Shown here one piece after another: positions 10,267-23,560 of a DNA stretch of 64,000 nt. The stretch lies in contig OU964921.1 of assembly GCA_918807975.1 (NCBI GenBank), positions 19,494,498 to 19,558,497 on the forward strand, given 5' to 3'. Within the stretch, counting starts at the first letter, position 1. Each line of letters opens with the position of its first letter. Under the pieces are notes generated by a model, which saw only the letters and a list, made by a program, of their open reading frames with translations, was not told the origin of the DNA and ran no database searches. A program made the position numbers and the translations under genes. The DNA comes from Aplidium turbinatum (Eukaryota > Chordata > Ascidiacea > Aplousobranchia > Polyclinidae).

Positions 10267-12107
10267 TCTTAGAAAAACTTTTGAAAAATTTTTTTGAAAA
10301 CACAATTTTTTTTCGATAATGTTCACTTTTAGTACGTAAAAAAACTTTCTTAGACAATTTTTAATGACGTTAGTTCCAAACTAAAAGAATTAGATAGTTT
10401 TGCAAAAAAAAAAAGTTTTTCACTGTATGAAATGTTTTGGAAAAATTTTTTTGAAAAGACAATTTTTTTTCAATAATGTTCACTTTTAGTACGTTACAAA
10501 ACTTCCTTAGACAATTTTTAATGACGTTAGTTCCAAACTAAAAGAATTAGATAGTTTCGCAAAAAAAAATTATTTTTCACTGTATGAAATGTCTTAGAAA
10601 AATTTCTGAAAAATTTCTTTGATAAGACAATTTTTTTTCAATAATGTTCACTTTTAGTACGTAAATAAACTTTCTTAGACAATTTTTAATGACGTTAGTT
10701 CCAAACTAAAAGAATTAGATAGTTTCGCAAAAAAAAATTATTTTTCACTGTATGAAATGTCTTAGAAAAATTTCTGAAAAATTTCTTTGAAAAGACAATT
10801 TTTTTTCAATAATGTTCACTTTTAGTACGTAAATAAACTTTCTTAGACAATTTTTAATGACGTTAGTTCCAAACTAAAAGAATTAGATAGTTTTGCAAAA
10901 AAAAATTATTTTTCACTGTATGAAATGTCTTAGAAAAGTTTTTGAAAAATTTTTTTGAAAAGACAGTTTTTTTTCAATAATGTTCACTTTTGGTACGTAA
11001 AAAAACTTTCTTAGACAATTTTTAATGACGTTAGTTCCAAACTAAAAGAATTAGATAGTTTTGCAAAAAAAATTATTTTTCACTGTATGAAATGTCTTAG
11101 AAAAGTTTTTGAAAAATTTTTTTGAAAAGACAATTTTTTTTCAATAATGTTCACTTTTGGTACGTAAAAAAACTTTCTTAGACAATTTTTAATGACATTA
11201 GTTCCAAACTAAAAGAATTAGATAGTTTCGCAAAAAAAAAAATTATTTTTCACTGTATGAAATGTCTTGGAAAATTTTTTTTGAAAAGACAATTTTTTTT
11301 CAATAATGTTCACTTTTAGTACGTAAAAAAACTTTCTTAGACAATTTTTAATGACGTTAGTTCCAAACTAAAAGAATTAGATAGTTTCGCAAAAAAAATT
11401 ATTTTTCACGGTATGAAATGTCTTGGAAAAAGTTTTTTGAAAAGACAAGTTTTTTTCAATGATGTTCACTTTTAGTACGTAACAAAACTTTCTTAGACAA
11501 TTGTTAATGACGTTAGTTCCAAACTAAAAGAATTAGATAGTTTCCTAAAAAAAAATTATTTTTTACTGTATGAAATGTCTTAGAAAAATTTTTGAAAAAT
11601 TTTTTTGAAAAGACAATTTTTTTTCAATAATGTTCACTTTTAGTTCGTAAATAAACTTTCTTAGACAATTTTTAATGACGTTAGTTCCAAACTAAAAGAA
11701 TTAGAGAGTTTTGCAAAAAAAATTATTTTTTACTGCATGAAATGTCTTGAAAAAGTTTTTGAGAAACTTTTGAAAAAGACAATTTTTTTCAATAATGTTC
11801 ACTTTAGTACGTAAAAAAACTTTCTTAGACAATTTTTAATGACGTTAGTTTCAAACTAAAAGAATTAGATTGTTTCGCAAAAAAAAATTATTTTTCACTG
11901 TATGAAATGTCTTAGAAAAGTTTTTGAAAAATTTTTTTGAAAAGGCAATTTTTTTTTAATAATGTTCACTTTTAGTACGTAAAAAAACTTTCTTAGACAA
12001 TTTTTAATGACGTTAGTTCCAAACTAAAAGAATTAGATAGTTTCGCAAAAAAAAACTATTTTGCACAGTATGAAATGTCTTGGAAAAATTTTTTTGAAAA
12101 GACAATT
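10267..12107 (+). repeat. ~1.97-kb nested duplication, half A, in the second 5067-bp unit
   Basis: This is the equivalent of 5200-7040 carried along by the 5067-bp duplication, so the internal duplication came first. CACGGTATG near 11408 matches the same rare change near 6350. Confidence 0.75.
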
Positions 12108-12236
12108 TTTTTTCAATAATGTTCACTTTTAGTTCGTAAATAAACTTTCTTAGACAATTTTTAATAACGTTAGTTCCAAACTAAAAGAATTAGATAGTTT
12201 CGCAAAAAAAATTTATTTTTCACTGTATGAAATGTC

Positions 12237-14077
12237 TTAGAAAAACTTTTGAAAAATTTTTTTGAAAACACAATTTTTTTTCGATAATGTTCACTTTTAG
12301 TACGTAAAAAAACTTTCTTAGACAATTTTTAATGACGTTAGTTCCAAACTAAAAGAATTAGATAGTTTTGCAAAAAAAAAAAGTTTTTCACTGTATGAAA
12401 TGTTTTGGAAAAATTTTTTTGAAAAGACAATTTTTTTTCAATAATGTTCACTTTTAGTACGTTACAAAACTTCCTTAGACAATTTTTAATGACGTTAGTT
12501 CCAAACTAAAAGAATTAGATAGTTTCGCAAAAAAAAATTATTTTTCACTGTATGAAATGTCTTAGAAAAATTTCTGAAAAATTTCTTTGATAAGACAATT
12601 TTTTTTCAATAATGTTCACTTTTAGTACGTAAATAAACTTTCTTAGACAATTTTTAATGACGTTAGTTCCAAACTAAAAGAATTAGATAGTTTCGCAAAA
12701 AAAAATTATTTTTCACTGTATGAAATGTCTTAGAAAAATTTCTGAAAAATTTTTTTGAAAAGACAATTTTTTTTCAATAATGTTCACTTTTAGTACGTAA
12801 ATAAACTTTCTTAGACAATTTTTAATGACGTTAGTTCCAAACTAAAAGAATTAGATAGTTTCGCAAAAAAAATTATTTTTCACTGTATGAAATTTCTTGG
12901 AAATAGTTTTTTGAAAAGACAATTTTTTTTCAATAATGTTCACTTTTGGTACGTAAAAAAACTTTCTTAGACAATTTTTAATGACGTTAGTTCCAAACTA
13001 AAAGAATTAGATAGTTTTGCAAAAAAAATTATTTTTCACTGTATGAAATGTCTTAGAAAAGTTTTTGAAAAATTTTTTTGAAAAGACAATTTTTTTTCAA
13101 TAATGTTCACTTTTGGTACGTAAAAAAACTTTCTTAGACAATTTTTAATGACATTAGTTCCAAACTAAAAGAATTAGATAGTTTCGCAAAAAAAAAAATT
13201 ATTTTTCACTGTATGAAATGTCTTGGAAAAATTTTTTTGAAAAGACAATTTTTTTTCAATAATGTTCACTTTTAGTACGTAAAAAAACTTTCTTAGACAA
13301 TTTTTAATGACGTTAGTTCCAAACTAAAAGAATTAGATAGTTTCGCAAAAAAAAATTATTTTTCACTGTATGAAATGTCTTGGAAAAAGTTTTTTGAAAA
13401 GACAAGTTTTTTTCAATGATGTTCACTTTTAGTACGTAACAAAACTTTCTTAGACAATTTTTAATGACGTTAGTTCCAAACTAAAAGAATTAGATAGTTT
13501 CCTAAAAAAAAATTATTTTTTACTGTATGAAATGTCTTAGAAAAATTTTTGAAAAATTTTTTTGAAAAGACAATTTTTTTTCAATAATGTTCACTTTTAG
13601 TTCGTAAATAAACTTTCTTAGACAATTTTTAATGACGTTAGTTCCAAACTAAAAGAATTAAAGAGTTTTGCAAAAAAAATTATTTTTTACTGCATGAAAT
13701 GTCTTGAAAAAGTTTTTGAGAAACTTTTGAAAAAGACAATTTTTTTCAATAATGTTCACTTTAGTACGTAAAAAAACTTTCTTAGACAATTTTTAATGAC
13801 GTTAGTTTCAAACTAAAAGAATTAGATTGTTTCGCAAAAAAAAATTATTTTTCACTGTATGAAATGTCTTAGAAAAGTTTTTGAAAAATTTTTTTGAAAA
13901 GGCAATTTTTTTTTAATAATGTTCACTTTTAGTACGTAAAAAAACTTTCTTAGACAATTTTTAATGACGTTAGTTCCAAACTAAAAGAATTAGATAGTTT
14001 CGCAAAAAAAAATTATTTTGCACAGTATGAAATGTCTTGGAAAAATTTTTTTGAAAAGACAATTTTTTTTCAATAAT
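12237..14077 (+). repeat. ~1.97-kb nested duplication, half B, in the second 5067-bp unit
   Basis: This is the equivalent of 7170-9010 in the second 5067-bp unit, including ATTAAAGAG near 13660. The window therefore has four related ~1.9 kb segments between 5.2 and 14.1 kb. Confidence 0.75.
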
Positions 14078-14106
14078 GTTCACTTTTAGTACGTAACAAA
14101 ACTTCC
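13421..14106 (+). repeat. 686-bp four-monomer cassette
   Basis: Same order and spacing as 8355-9040, carried by the 5067-bp tandem duplication (offset 5066). Confidence 0.85.
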
Positions 14107-14949
14107 TTAGATGATTTTTAATGACGTTAGTTCCAAACTAAAAGAATTAGATAGTTTCGCAAAAAAAAATTATTTCTCACTGTATGAAATGTCTTAGAAA
14201 AAATTTTGAAAAATTTGTTTGAAAACACAATTTTTTTTCGATAATGTTCACTTTTAGTACGTAAAAAAACTTTCTTAGACAATTTTTATTGACGTTAGTT
14301 CCAAACAAAAAGAATTAGATAGTTTCGCAAAAAAATTATTTTTCACTGTATGAAATGTCTTGGAAAAATTTTTTTAAAAAGACATTTTTTTTTTTCAATA
14401 ATGTTCACTTTTAGTACGTAAATAAACTTTCTTAGACAATTTTTAATGACGTCAATTCCAAACTAAAAGAATTAGATAGTTTCGCAAAAAAAATTAATTT
14501 TCACTGTATGAAATGTCTTAGAAAAATTTCTGAAAAATTTCTTTGATAAGACAACTTTTTTTCAATAATGTTCACTTTTAGTACGTAAAAAAACTTTCTT
14601 AGACAATTTTTAATGACGTTAGTTCCAAACTAAAAGAATTAGATAGTTTTCCAAAAAAAAAAAGTTTTTCACTGTATGAAATGGTTTTGAAAAATTTTTT
14701 TAAAAAGACAATTTTTTTTCAATAATGTTCACTTCTAGTACGTAACAAAACTTTCTTAGACAATTTTTAATGACGTTCGTTCCAAACTAAAAGAATTAGA
14801 TAGTTTCGCAAAAAAAAATTATTTTTTACTGTATGAAATGTTTTTGAAAAATTTTTGAAAATTTTTTTTGAAAAGACAATTTTTTTTCAATAATGTTCAC
14901 TTTTAGTACGTAAATAAACTTTCTTAGACAATTTTTAATGACGTTAGTT

Positions 14950-17900
14950 CCAAACTAAAAGAATTAGATAGTTTTGCAAAAAAAATTATTTTTCACTGTA
15001 TGAAATGTCTTAGAAAAGTTTTTGAAAAATTGTTTTGAAAAGACAATTTTTTTTCAATAATGTTCACTTTTAGTACGTAAATAAACTTTCTTAGACAATT
15101 TTTAATGACGTTAGTTCCAAACTAAAAGAATTAGATAGTTTCGCAAAAAAAAATTATTTTTCACTGTATGAAATGTCTTAGAAAAATTTCTGAAAAATTT
15201 CTTTGAAAAGACAATTTTTTTTCAATAATGTTCACTTTTAGTACGTAAATAAACTTTCTTAGACAATTTTTAATGATGTTAGTTCCAAACTAAAAGAATT
15301 AGATAGTTTCGCAAAAAAAAATTATTTTTCACTGTATGAAATGTCTTAGAAAAATTTCTGAAAAATTTCTTTGAAAAGACAATTTTTTTTCAATAATGTT
15401 CACTTTTAGTACGTAAAAAAACTTTCTTAGACAATTTTTAATGACGTTAGTTCCAAACTAAAAGAATTAGATAGTTTCGCAAAAAAAATTTATTTTTCAC
15501 TGTATGAAATGTCTTAGAAAAACTTTTGAAAAATTTTTTTGAAAACACAATTCTTTTTCGATAATGTTCACTTTTAGTACGTAAAAAAACTTTCTTAGAC
15601 AATTTTTAATGACGTTAGTTCCAAACTAAAAGAATTAGATAGTTTTGCAAAAAAAAAAAGTTTTTCACTGTATGAAATGTTTTTGAAAAATTTTTTGGAA
15701 AAGACAATTTTTTTTCAATAATGTTCACTTTTAGTACGTAAATAAACTTTCTTAGACAATTTTTAATGACGTTAGTTCCAAACTAAAAGAATTAGATAGT
15801 TTCGCAAAAAAAAATTATTTTTCACTGTATGAAATGTCTTGGAAAAAGTTTTTGAAAAGACAAGTTTTTTTCAATGATGTTCACTTTTAGTACGTAACAA
15901 AACTTTCTTAGACAATTTTTAATGACATTAGTTCCAAACTAAAAGAATTAGATAGTTTCGCAAAAAAAAATTATTTTTCACTCTAAGAAATGTCTTAGAA
16001 AAATTTTTTTGAAAAGACAATTTTTTTTCAATAATGTTCACTTTTAGTACGTAAATAAACTTTCTTAGACAATTTTTAATGACGTTAGTTCCAAACTAAA
16101 AGAATTAGATAGTTTCGCAGAAAAAAATTATTTTTTAATGCATGAAATGTCTTGGAAAAGTTTTTGAAAAACTTTTGAAAAAGACAATTTTTTTCAATAA
16201 TGTTCACTTTAGTACGTAAAAAAACTTTCTTAGACAATTTTTAATGACGTTAGTTTCAAACTAAAAGAATTAGATTGTTTCGCAAAAAAAAATTATTTTT
16301 CACTGTATGAAATGTTTTACAAAATTTTTGAAAAATTTTTTTGAAAAGACAATTTTTTTTCAATAATGTTCACTATTGGTACGTAAAAAAACTTTCTTAG
16401 ACAATTTTTAATGACATTAGTTCCAAACTAAAAGAATTAGATAGTTTCGCAAAAAAAAATTATTTTTCACTGTATGAAATGTCTTGGAAATAGTTTTTTG
16501 AAAAGACAATTTTTGTTCAATAATGTTCACTTTTGGTACGTAAAAAAACTTTCTTAGACAATTTTTAATGACGTTAGTTCCAAACTAAAAGAATTAGATA
16601 GTTTCGCAAAAAAAATTTATTTTTCACTGTATGAAATGTCTTAGAAAAACTTTTGAAAAATTTTTTTGAAAACACAATTTTTTTTCAATAATGTTCACTT
16701 TTAGTACGTAAAAAAACTTTCTTAGACAATTTTTAATGACGTTAGTTCCAAACTAAAAGAATTAGATAGTTTTGCAAAAAAAAAAAGTTTTTCACTGTAT
16801 GAAATGTTTTGGAAAAGTTTTTTTTAAAAGACAATTTTTTTTCAATAATGTTCACTTTTAGTACGTTACAAAACTTCCTTAGACAATTTTTAATGACGTT
16901 AGTTCCAAACTAAAAGAATTAGATAGTTTCGCAAAAAAAAATTATTTTTCACTGTATGAAATGTCTTAGAAAAATTTCTGAAAAATTTCTTTGAAAAGAC
17001 AATTTTTTTTCAATAATGTTCACTTTTAGTACGTAAATAAACTTTCTTAGACAATTTTTAATGACGTTAGTTCCAAACTAAAAGAATTAGATAGTTTCGC
17101 AAAAAAAATTATTTTTCACTGTATGAAATGTCTTAGAAAAATTTCTGAAAAATTTCATTGAAAAGACAATTTTTTTTCAATAATGTTCACTTTTAGTACG
17201 TAAAAAAACTTTCTTAGACAATTTTTAATGACGTTAGTTCCAAACTAAAGGAATTAGATAGTTTCGCAAAAAAAATTTATTTTTCACTGTATGAAATGTC
17301 TTAGAAAAACTTTTGAAAAATTTTTTTGAAAACACAATTTTTTTTCGATAATGTTCACTTTTAGTACGTAAAAAAAACTTTCTTAGACAATTTTTAATGA
17401 CGTTAGTTCCAAACTAAAAGAATTAGAGAGTTTTGCAAAAAAAAAAAGTTTTTAACTGTATGAAATGTTTTTGAAAAATTTTTTTGAAAAGACAATTTTT
17501 TTTCAATAATGTTCACTTTTAGTACGTAAAAAAACTTTCTTAGACAATTTTTAATGACGTTAGTTCCAAACTAAAAGAATTAGATAGTTTGCCAAAAAAA
17601 ATTTATTTTTTACTGTATGAAATGTCTTAGAAAAATTTTTGAAAAATTTTTTTGAAAAGACAATTTTTTTTCAATAATGTTCACTTTTAGTTCGTAAATA
17701 AACTTTCTTAGACAATTTTTAATAACGTTAGTTCCAAAGTAAAAGAATTAGATAGTTTCGCAGAAAAAAATTATTTTTTAATGCATGAAATGTCTTGGAA
17801 AAGTTTTTGAAAAACTTTTGAAAAAAACAATTTTTTTCAATAATGTTCACTTTAGTACGTAAAAAAACTTTCTTAGACAATTTTTAATGACGTTAGTTTC

Positions 17901-19050
17901 AAACTAAAAGAATTAGATTGTTTCGCAAAAAAAAATTATTTTTCACTGTATGAAATGTTTTACAAAATTTTTGAAAAATTTTTTTGAAAAGACAATTTTT
18001 TTTCAATAATGTTCACTATTGGTACGTAAAAAAACTTTCTTAGACAATTTTTAATGACATTAGTTCCAAACTAAACGAATTAGATAGTTTCGCAAAAAAA
18101 AATTATTTTTCACTGTATGAAATGTCTTGGAAATAGTTTTTTGAAAAGACAATTTTTGTTCAATAATGTTCACTTTTGGTACGTAAAAAAACTTTCTTAG
18201 ACAATTTTTAATGACGTTAGTTCCAAACTAAAAGAATTAGATAGTTTCGCAAAAAAAATTTATTTTTCACTGTATGAAATGTCTTAGAAAAGCTTTTGAA
18301 AAATTTTTTTGAAAACACAATTTTTTTTCGATAATGTTCTCTTTTAGTACGTTTCTTAGACAATTTTTAATGACATTAGTTCCAAACTAAAAGAATTAGA
18401 TAGTTTCGCAAAAAAAAATTATTTTTCACTCTAAGAAATGTCTTAGAAAAATTTTTTTGAAAAGACAATTTTTTTTCAATAATGTTCACTTTTAGTACGT
18501 AAATAAACTTTCTTAGACAATTTTTAATGACGTTAGTTCCAAACTAAAAGAATTAGATAGTTTGCCAAAAAAAATTTATTTTTTACTGTATGAAATGTCT
18601 TAGAAAAATTTTTGAAAAATTTTTTTGAAAAGACAATTTTTTTTCAATAATGTTCACCTTTAGTTCGTAAATAAACTTTCTTAGACAATTTTTAATAACG
18701 TTAGTTCCAAACTAAAAGAATTAGATAGTTTCGCAGAAAAAAATTACTTTTTAATGCATGAAATGTCTTGGAAATGTTTTTGAAAAATTTTTTTGAAAAC
18801 ACAAATTTTTTTCGATAATGTTCACTTTTAGTACGTAAAAAAACTTTCTTAGACAATTTTTAATGACGTTAGTTCCAAACAAAAAGAATTAGATAGTTTC
18901 GCAAAAAAAATTATTTTTCACTGTATGAAATGTCTTGGAAAAATTTTTTTAAAAATTCAATTTTTTTTAATAATGTTCACTTTTAGTACGTAAATAAACT
19001 TTCTTAGACAATTTTCAATGACGTTAGTTCCAAACTAAAAGAATTAGATA
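14950..19050 (+). repeat. ~4.1-kb segment repeated 12.12 kb downstream, copy 1
   Basis: Marker positions recur at 12121-12123 bp: GATGTTAG (15274 and 27397), ACGTTACAAAACTTCC (16863 and 28985) and the 9-bp deletion junction GTACGTTTCTTAG (18351 and 30472). The block starts near the rare tail GAAAAATTGTTTTG (about 15024) and ends after the TAAAAATTCAATTTTTTTTA monomer near 18955. Its right part overlaps the next 5-kb tandem unit. Confidence 0.85.
18336..18483 (+). repeat. 148-bp deletion monomer (first of six)
   Basis: This monomer lacks 9 bp: GTACGTTTCTTAG stands where other copies read GTACGTAAAAAAACTTTC. It also has GTTCTCTTTT for GTTCACTTTT and follows a tail with AAAAGCTTTTG (a HindIII-type AAGCTT). 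The same deletion, with the same linked changes, is found five more times, so all descend from one event and mark copies of the segment around them. This is the shortest monomer class in the window. Confidence 0.88.
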
Positions 19051-19949
19051 GTTTCGCAAAAAAAAATTATTTTTCACTGTATGAAATGTCTTAGAAAAAT
19101 TTCTGAAAAATTTCTTTGATAAGACAATTTTTTTTCAATAATGTTCACTTTTAGTACGTAAATAAACTTTCTTAGACAATTTTTAATGACGTTAGTTCCA
19201 AACTAAAAGAATTAGATAGTTTCGCAAAAAAAAATTATTTTTCACTGTATGAAATGTCTTAGAAAAATTTCTGAAAAATTTCTTTGAAAAGACAATTTTT
19301 TTTCAATAATGTTCACTTTTAGTACGTAAATAAACTTTCTTAGACAATTTTTAATGACGTTAGTTCCAAACTAAAAGAATTAGATAGTTTCGCAAAAAAA
19401 ATTATTTTTCACTGTATGAAATGTCTTGGAAATAGTTTTTTGAAAAGACAATTTTTTTTCAATAATGTTCACTTTTGGTACGTAAAAAAACTTTCTTAGA
19501 CAATTTTTAATGACGTTAGTTCCAAACTAAAAGAATTAGATAGTTTTGCAAAAAAAATTATTTTTCACTGTATGAAATGTCTTAGAAAAGTTTTTGAAAA
19601 ATTTTTTTGAAAAGACAATTTTTTTTCAATAATGTTCACTTTTGGTACGTAAAAAAACTTTCTTAGACAATTTTTAATGACATTAGTTCCAAACTAAAAG
19701 AATTAGATAGTTTCGCAAAAAAAAAAATTATTTTTCACTGTATGAAATGTCTTGGAAAAATTTTTTTGAAAAGACAATTTTTTTTCAATAATGTTCACTT
19801 TTAGTACGTAAAAAAACTTTCTTAGACAATTTTTAATGACGTTAGTTCCAAACTAAAAGAATTAGATAGTTTCGCAAAAAAAAATTATTTTTTACGGTAT
19901 GAAATGTCTTGGAAAAAGTTTTTTGAAAAAACAAGTTTTTTTCAATGAT

Positions 19950-20635
19950 GTTCACTTTTAGTACGTAACAAAACTTTCTTAGACAATTTTTAATGACGTT
20001 AGTTCCAAACTAAAAGAATTAGATAGTTTCCTAAAAAAAAATTATTTTTTACTGTATGAAATGTCTTAGAAAAATTTTTGAAAAATTTTTTTGAAAAGAC
20101 AATTTTTTTTCAATAATGTTCACTTTTAGTTCGTAAATAAACTTTCTTAGACAATTTTTAATGACGTTAGTTCCAAACTAAAAGAATTAGAGAGTTTTGC
20201 AAAAAAAATTATTTTTTACTGCATGAAATGTCTTGAAAAAGTTTTTGAGAAACTTTTGAAAAAGACAATTTTTTTCAATAATGTTCACTTTAGTACGTAA
20301 AAAAACTTTCTTAGACAATTTTTAATGACGTTAGTTTCAAACTAAAAGAATTAGATTGTTTCGCAAAAAAAAATTATTTTTCACTGTATGAAATGTCTTA
20401 GAAAAGTTTTTGAAAAATTTTTTTGAAAAGGCAATTTTTTTTTAATAATGTTCACTTTTAGTACGTAAAAAAACTTTCTTAGACAATTTTTAATGACGTT
20501 AGTTCCAAACTAAAAGAATTAGATAGTTTCGCAAAAAAAAATTATTTTGCACAGTATGAAATGTCTTGGAAAAATTTTTTTGAAAAGACAATTTTTTTTC
20601 AATAATGTTCACTTTTAGTACGTAACAAAACTTCC
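19950..20635 (+). repeat. 686-bp four-monomer cassette
   Basis: Same order and exact length as the others, preceded by GAAAAAACAAG in place of GAAAAGACAAG, a change shared with the 24871 copy. Confidence 0.85.
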
Positions 20636-23412
20636 TTAGATGATTTTTAATGACGTTAGTTCCAAACTAAAAGAATTAGATAGTTTCGCAAAAAAAAATT
20701 ATTTTTCACTGTATGAAATGTCTTAGAAAAAATTTTGAAAAATTTGTTTGAAAACACAATTTTTTTTCGATAATGTTCACTTTTAGTACGTAAAAAAACT
20801 TTCTTAGACAATTTTTATTGACGTTAGTTCCAAACAAAAAGAATTAGATAGTTTCGCAAAAAAATTATTTTTCACTGTATGAAATGTCTTGGAAAAATTT
20901 TTTTAAAAAGACATTTTTTTTTTTCAATAATGTTCACTTTTAGTACGTAAAAAAACTTTCTTAGACAATTTTTAATGACGTCAATTCCAAACTAAAAGAA
21001 TTAGATAGTTTCGCAAAAAAAATTAATTTTCACTGTATGAAATGTCTTAGAAAAATTTCTGAAAAATTTCTTTGATAAGACAACTTTTTTTCAATAATGT
21101 TCACTTTTAGTACGTAAAAAAACTTTCTTAGACAATTTTTAATGACGTTAGTTCCAAACTAAAAGAATTAGATAGTTTTCCAAAAAAAAAAAGTTTTTCA
21201 CTGTATGAAATGGTTTTGAAAAATTTTTTTAAAAAGACAATTTTTTTTCAATAATGTTCACTTCTAGTACGTAACAAAACTTTCTTAGACAATTTTTAAT
21301 GACGTTCGTTCCAAACTAAAAGAATTAGATAGTTTCGCAAAAAAAAATTATTTTTTACTGTATGAAATGTTTTTGAAAAATTTTTGAAAATTTTTTTTGA
21401 AAAGACAATTTTTTTTCAATAATGTTCACTTTTAGTACGTAAATAAACTTTCTTAGACAATTTTTAATGACGTTAGTTCCAAACTAAAAGAATTAGATAG
21501 TTTCGCAAAAAAAAATTATTTTTTACTGTATGAAATGTCTTAGAAAAACTTCTGAAAAATATCTTTGAAAAGACAATTTTTTTTCAATAATGTTCACTTT
21601 TAGTACGTAAATAAACTTTCTTAGACAATTTTTAATGACGTTAGTTCCAAACTAAAAGAATTAGATAGTTTCGCAAAAAAAAATTATTTTTCACTGTATG
21701 AAATGTCTTAGAAAAATTTCTGAAAAATTTCTTTGAAAAGACAATTTTTTTTCAATAATGTTCACTTTTAGTACGTAAATAAACTTTCTTAGACAATTTT
21801 TAATGACGTTAGTTCCAAACTAAAAGAATTAGATAGATTCGCAAAAAAAAATTATTTTTCACTGTATGAAATGTCTTAGAAAAATTTCTGAAAAATTTCT
21901 TTGAAAAGACAATTTTTTTTCAATAATGTTCACTTTTAGTACGTTACAAGACTTCCTTAGACAATTTTTAATGACGTTAGTTCCAAACTAAAAGAATTAG
22001 ATAGTTTCGCAAAAAAAAATTAATTTTCACTGTATGAAATGTCTTAGAAAAGTTTTTGAAAAATTTTTTTGAAAAGACAATTTTTTTTCAATAATGTTCA
22101 CTTTTGGTACGTAAAAAAACTTTCTTAGACAATTTTTAATGACGTTAGTTCCAAACTAAAAGAATTAGATAGTTTTGCAAAAAAAATTATTTTTCACTGT
22201 ATGAAATGTCTTAGAAAAGTTTTTGAAAAATTGTTTTGAAAAGACAATTTTTTTTCAATAATGTTCACTTTTAGTACGTAAATAAACTTTCTTAGACAAT
22301 TTTTAATGACGTTAGTTCCAAACTAAAAGAATTAGATAGTTTCGCAAAAAAAAATTATTTTTCACTGTATGAAATGTCTTAGAAAAACTTTTGAAAAATT
22401 TTTTTGAAAACACAATTTTTTTTCGATAATGTTCACTTTTAGTACGTAAAAAAACTTTCTTAGACAATTTTTAATGACGTTAGTTCCAAACTAAAAGAAT
22501 TAGATAGTTTTGCAAAAAAAAAAAGTTTTTAACTGTATGAAATGTTTTTGAAAAATTTTTTTGAAAAGACAATTTTTTTTCAATAATGTTCACTTTTAGT
22601 ACGTAAATAAACTTTCTTAGACAATTTTTAATGACGTTAGTTCCAAACTAAAAGAATTAGATAGTTTGCCAAAAAAAATTTATTTTTTACTGTATGAAAT
22701 GTCTTAGAAAAATTTTTGAAAAATTTTTTTGAAAAGACAATTTTTTTTCAATAATGTTCACTTTTAGTTCGTAAATAAACTTTCTTAGACAATTTTTAAT
22801 AACGTTAGTTCCAAACTAAAAGAATTAGATAGTTTCGCAGAAAAAAATTATTTTTTAATGCATGAAATGTCTTGGAAAAGTTTTTGAAAAACTTTTGAAA
22901 AAAACAATTTTTTTCAATAATGTTCACTTTAGTACGTAAAAAAACTTTCTTAGACAATTTTTAATGACGTTAGTTTCAAACTAAAAGAATTAGATTGTTT
23001 CGCAAAAAAAAATTATTTTTCACTGTATGAAATGTTTTACAAAATTTTTGAAAAATTTTTTTGAAAAGACAATTTTTTTTCAATAATGTTCACTATTGGT
23101 ACGTAAAAAAACTTTCTTAGACAATTTTTAATGACATTAGTTCCAAACTAAACGAATTAGATAGTTTCGCAAAAAAAAATTATTTTTCACTGTATGAAAT
23201 GTCTTGGAAATAGTTTTTTGAAAAGACAATTTTTGTTCAATAATGTTCACTTTTGGTACGTAAAAAAACTTTCTTAGACAATTTTTAATGACGTTAGTTC
23301 CAAACTAAAAGAATTAGATAGTTTCGCAAAAAAAATTTATTTTTCACTGTATGAAATGTCTTAGAAAAGCTTTTGAAAAATTTTTTTGAAAACACAATTT
23401 TTTTTCGATAAT

Positions 23413-23560
23413 GTTCTCTTTTAGTACGTTTCTTAGACAATTTTTAATGACATTAGTTCCAAACTAAAAGAATTAGATAGTTTCGCAAAAAAAAATTATT
23501 TTTCACTCTAAGAAATGTCTTAGAAAAATTTTTTTGAAAAGACAATTTTTTTTCAATAAT
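23413..23560 (+). repeat. 148-bp deletion monomer
   Basis: It has the same 9-bp loss (junction at 23428) and linked GTTCTC and AAGCTT changes as 18336-18483, carried by the second 5-kb tandem copy. Confidence 0.88.

Larger units (their letters stand above)
9847..14913 (+). repeat. 5067-bp tandem duplication, copy 2
   Basis: This is the second copy of the 4.8-9.8 kb unit. It carries private changes of its own, such as GAAATTTCTTGG near 12892 for GAAATGTCTTGG. It ends near 14913, where the following monomer has GTAAATAAAC in place of the GTAAAAAAAC found at the equivalent place in copy 1. Like copy 1, it contains two related ~1.9 kb halves. Confidence 0.88.
17290..22365 (+). repeat. 5.08-kb tandem duplication, copy 1
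   Basis: This unit is followed directly by a second copy. Offsets are 5077 bp in the left part (TTTAACTG 17451 and 22528; deletion junction 18351 and 23428) and 4921 bp in the right part (TTAGATGATT 20636 and 25557; ACGTTACAAGACTTCC 21941 and 26862). The change of 156 bp is exactly one monomer, present here at about 19430-19590 and missing from copy 2. The join lies near 22350-22370. Confidence 0.85.
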
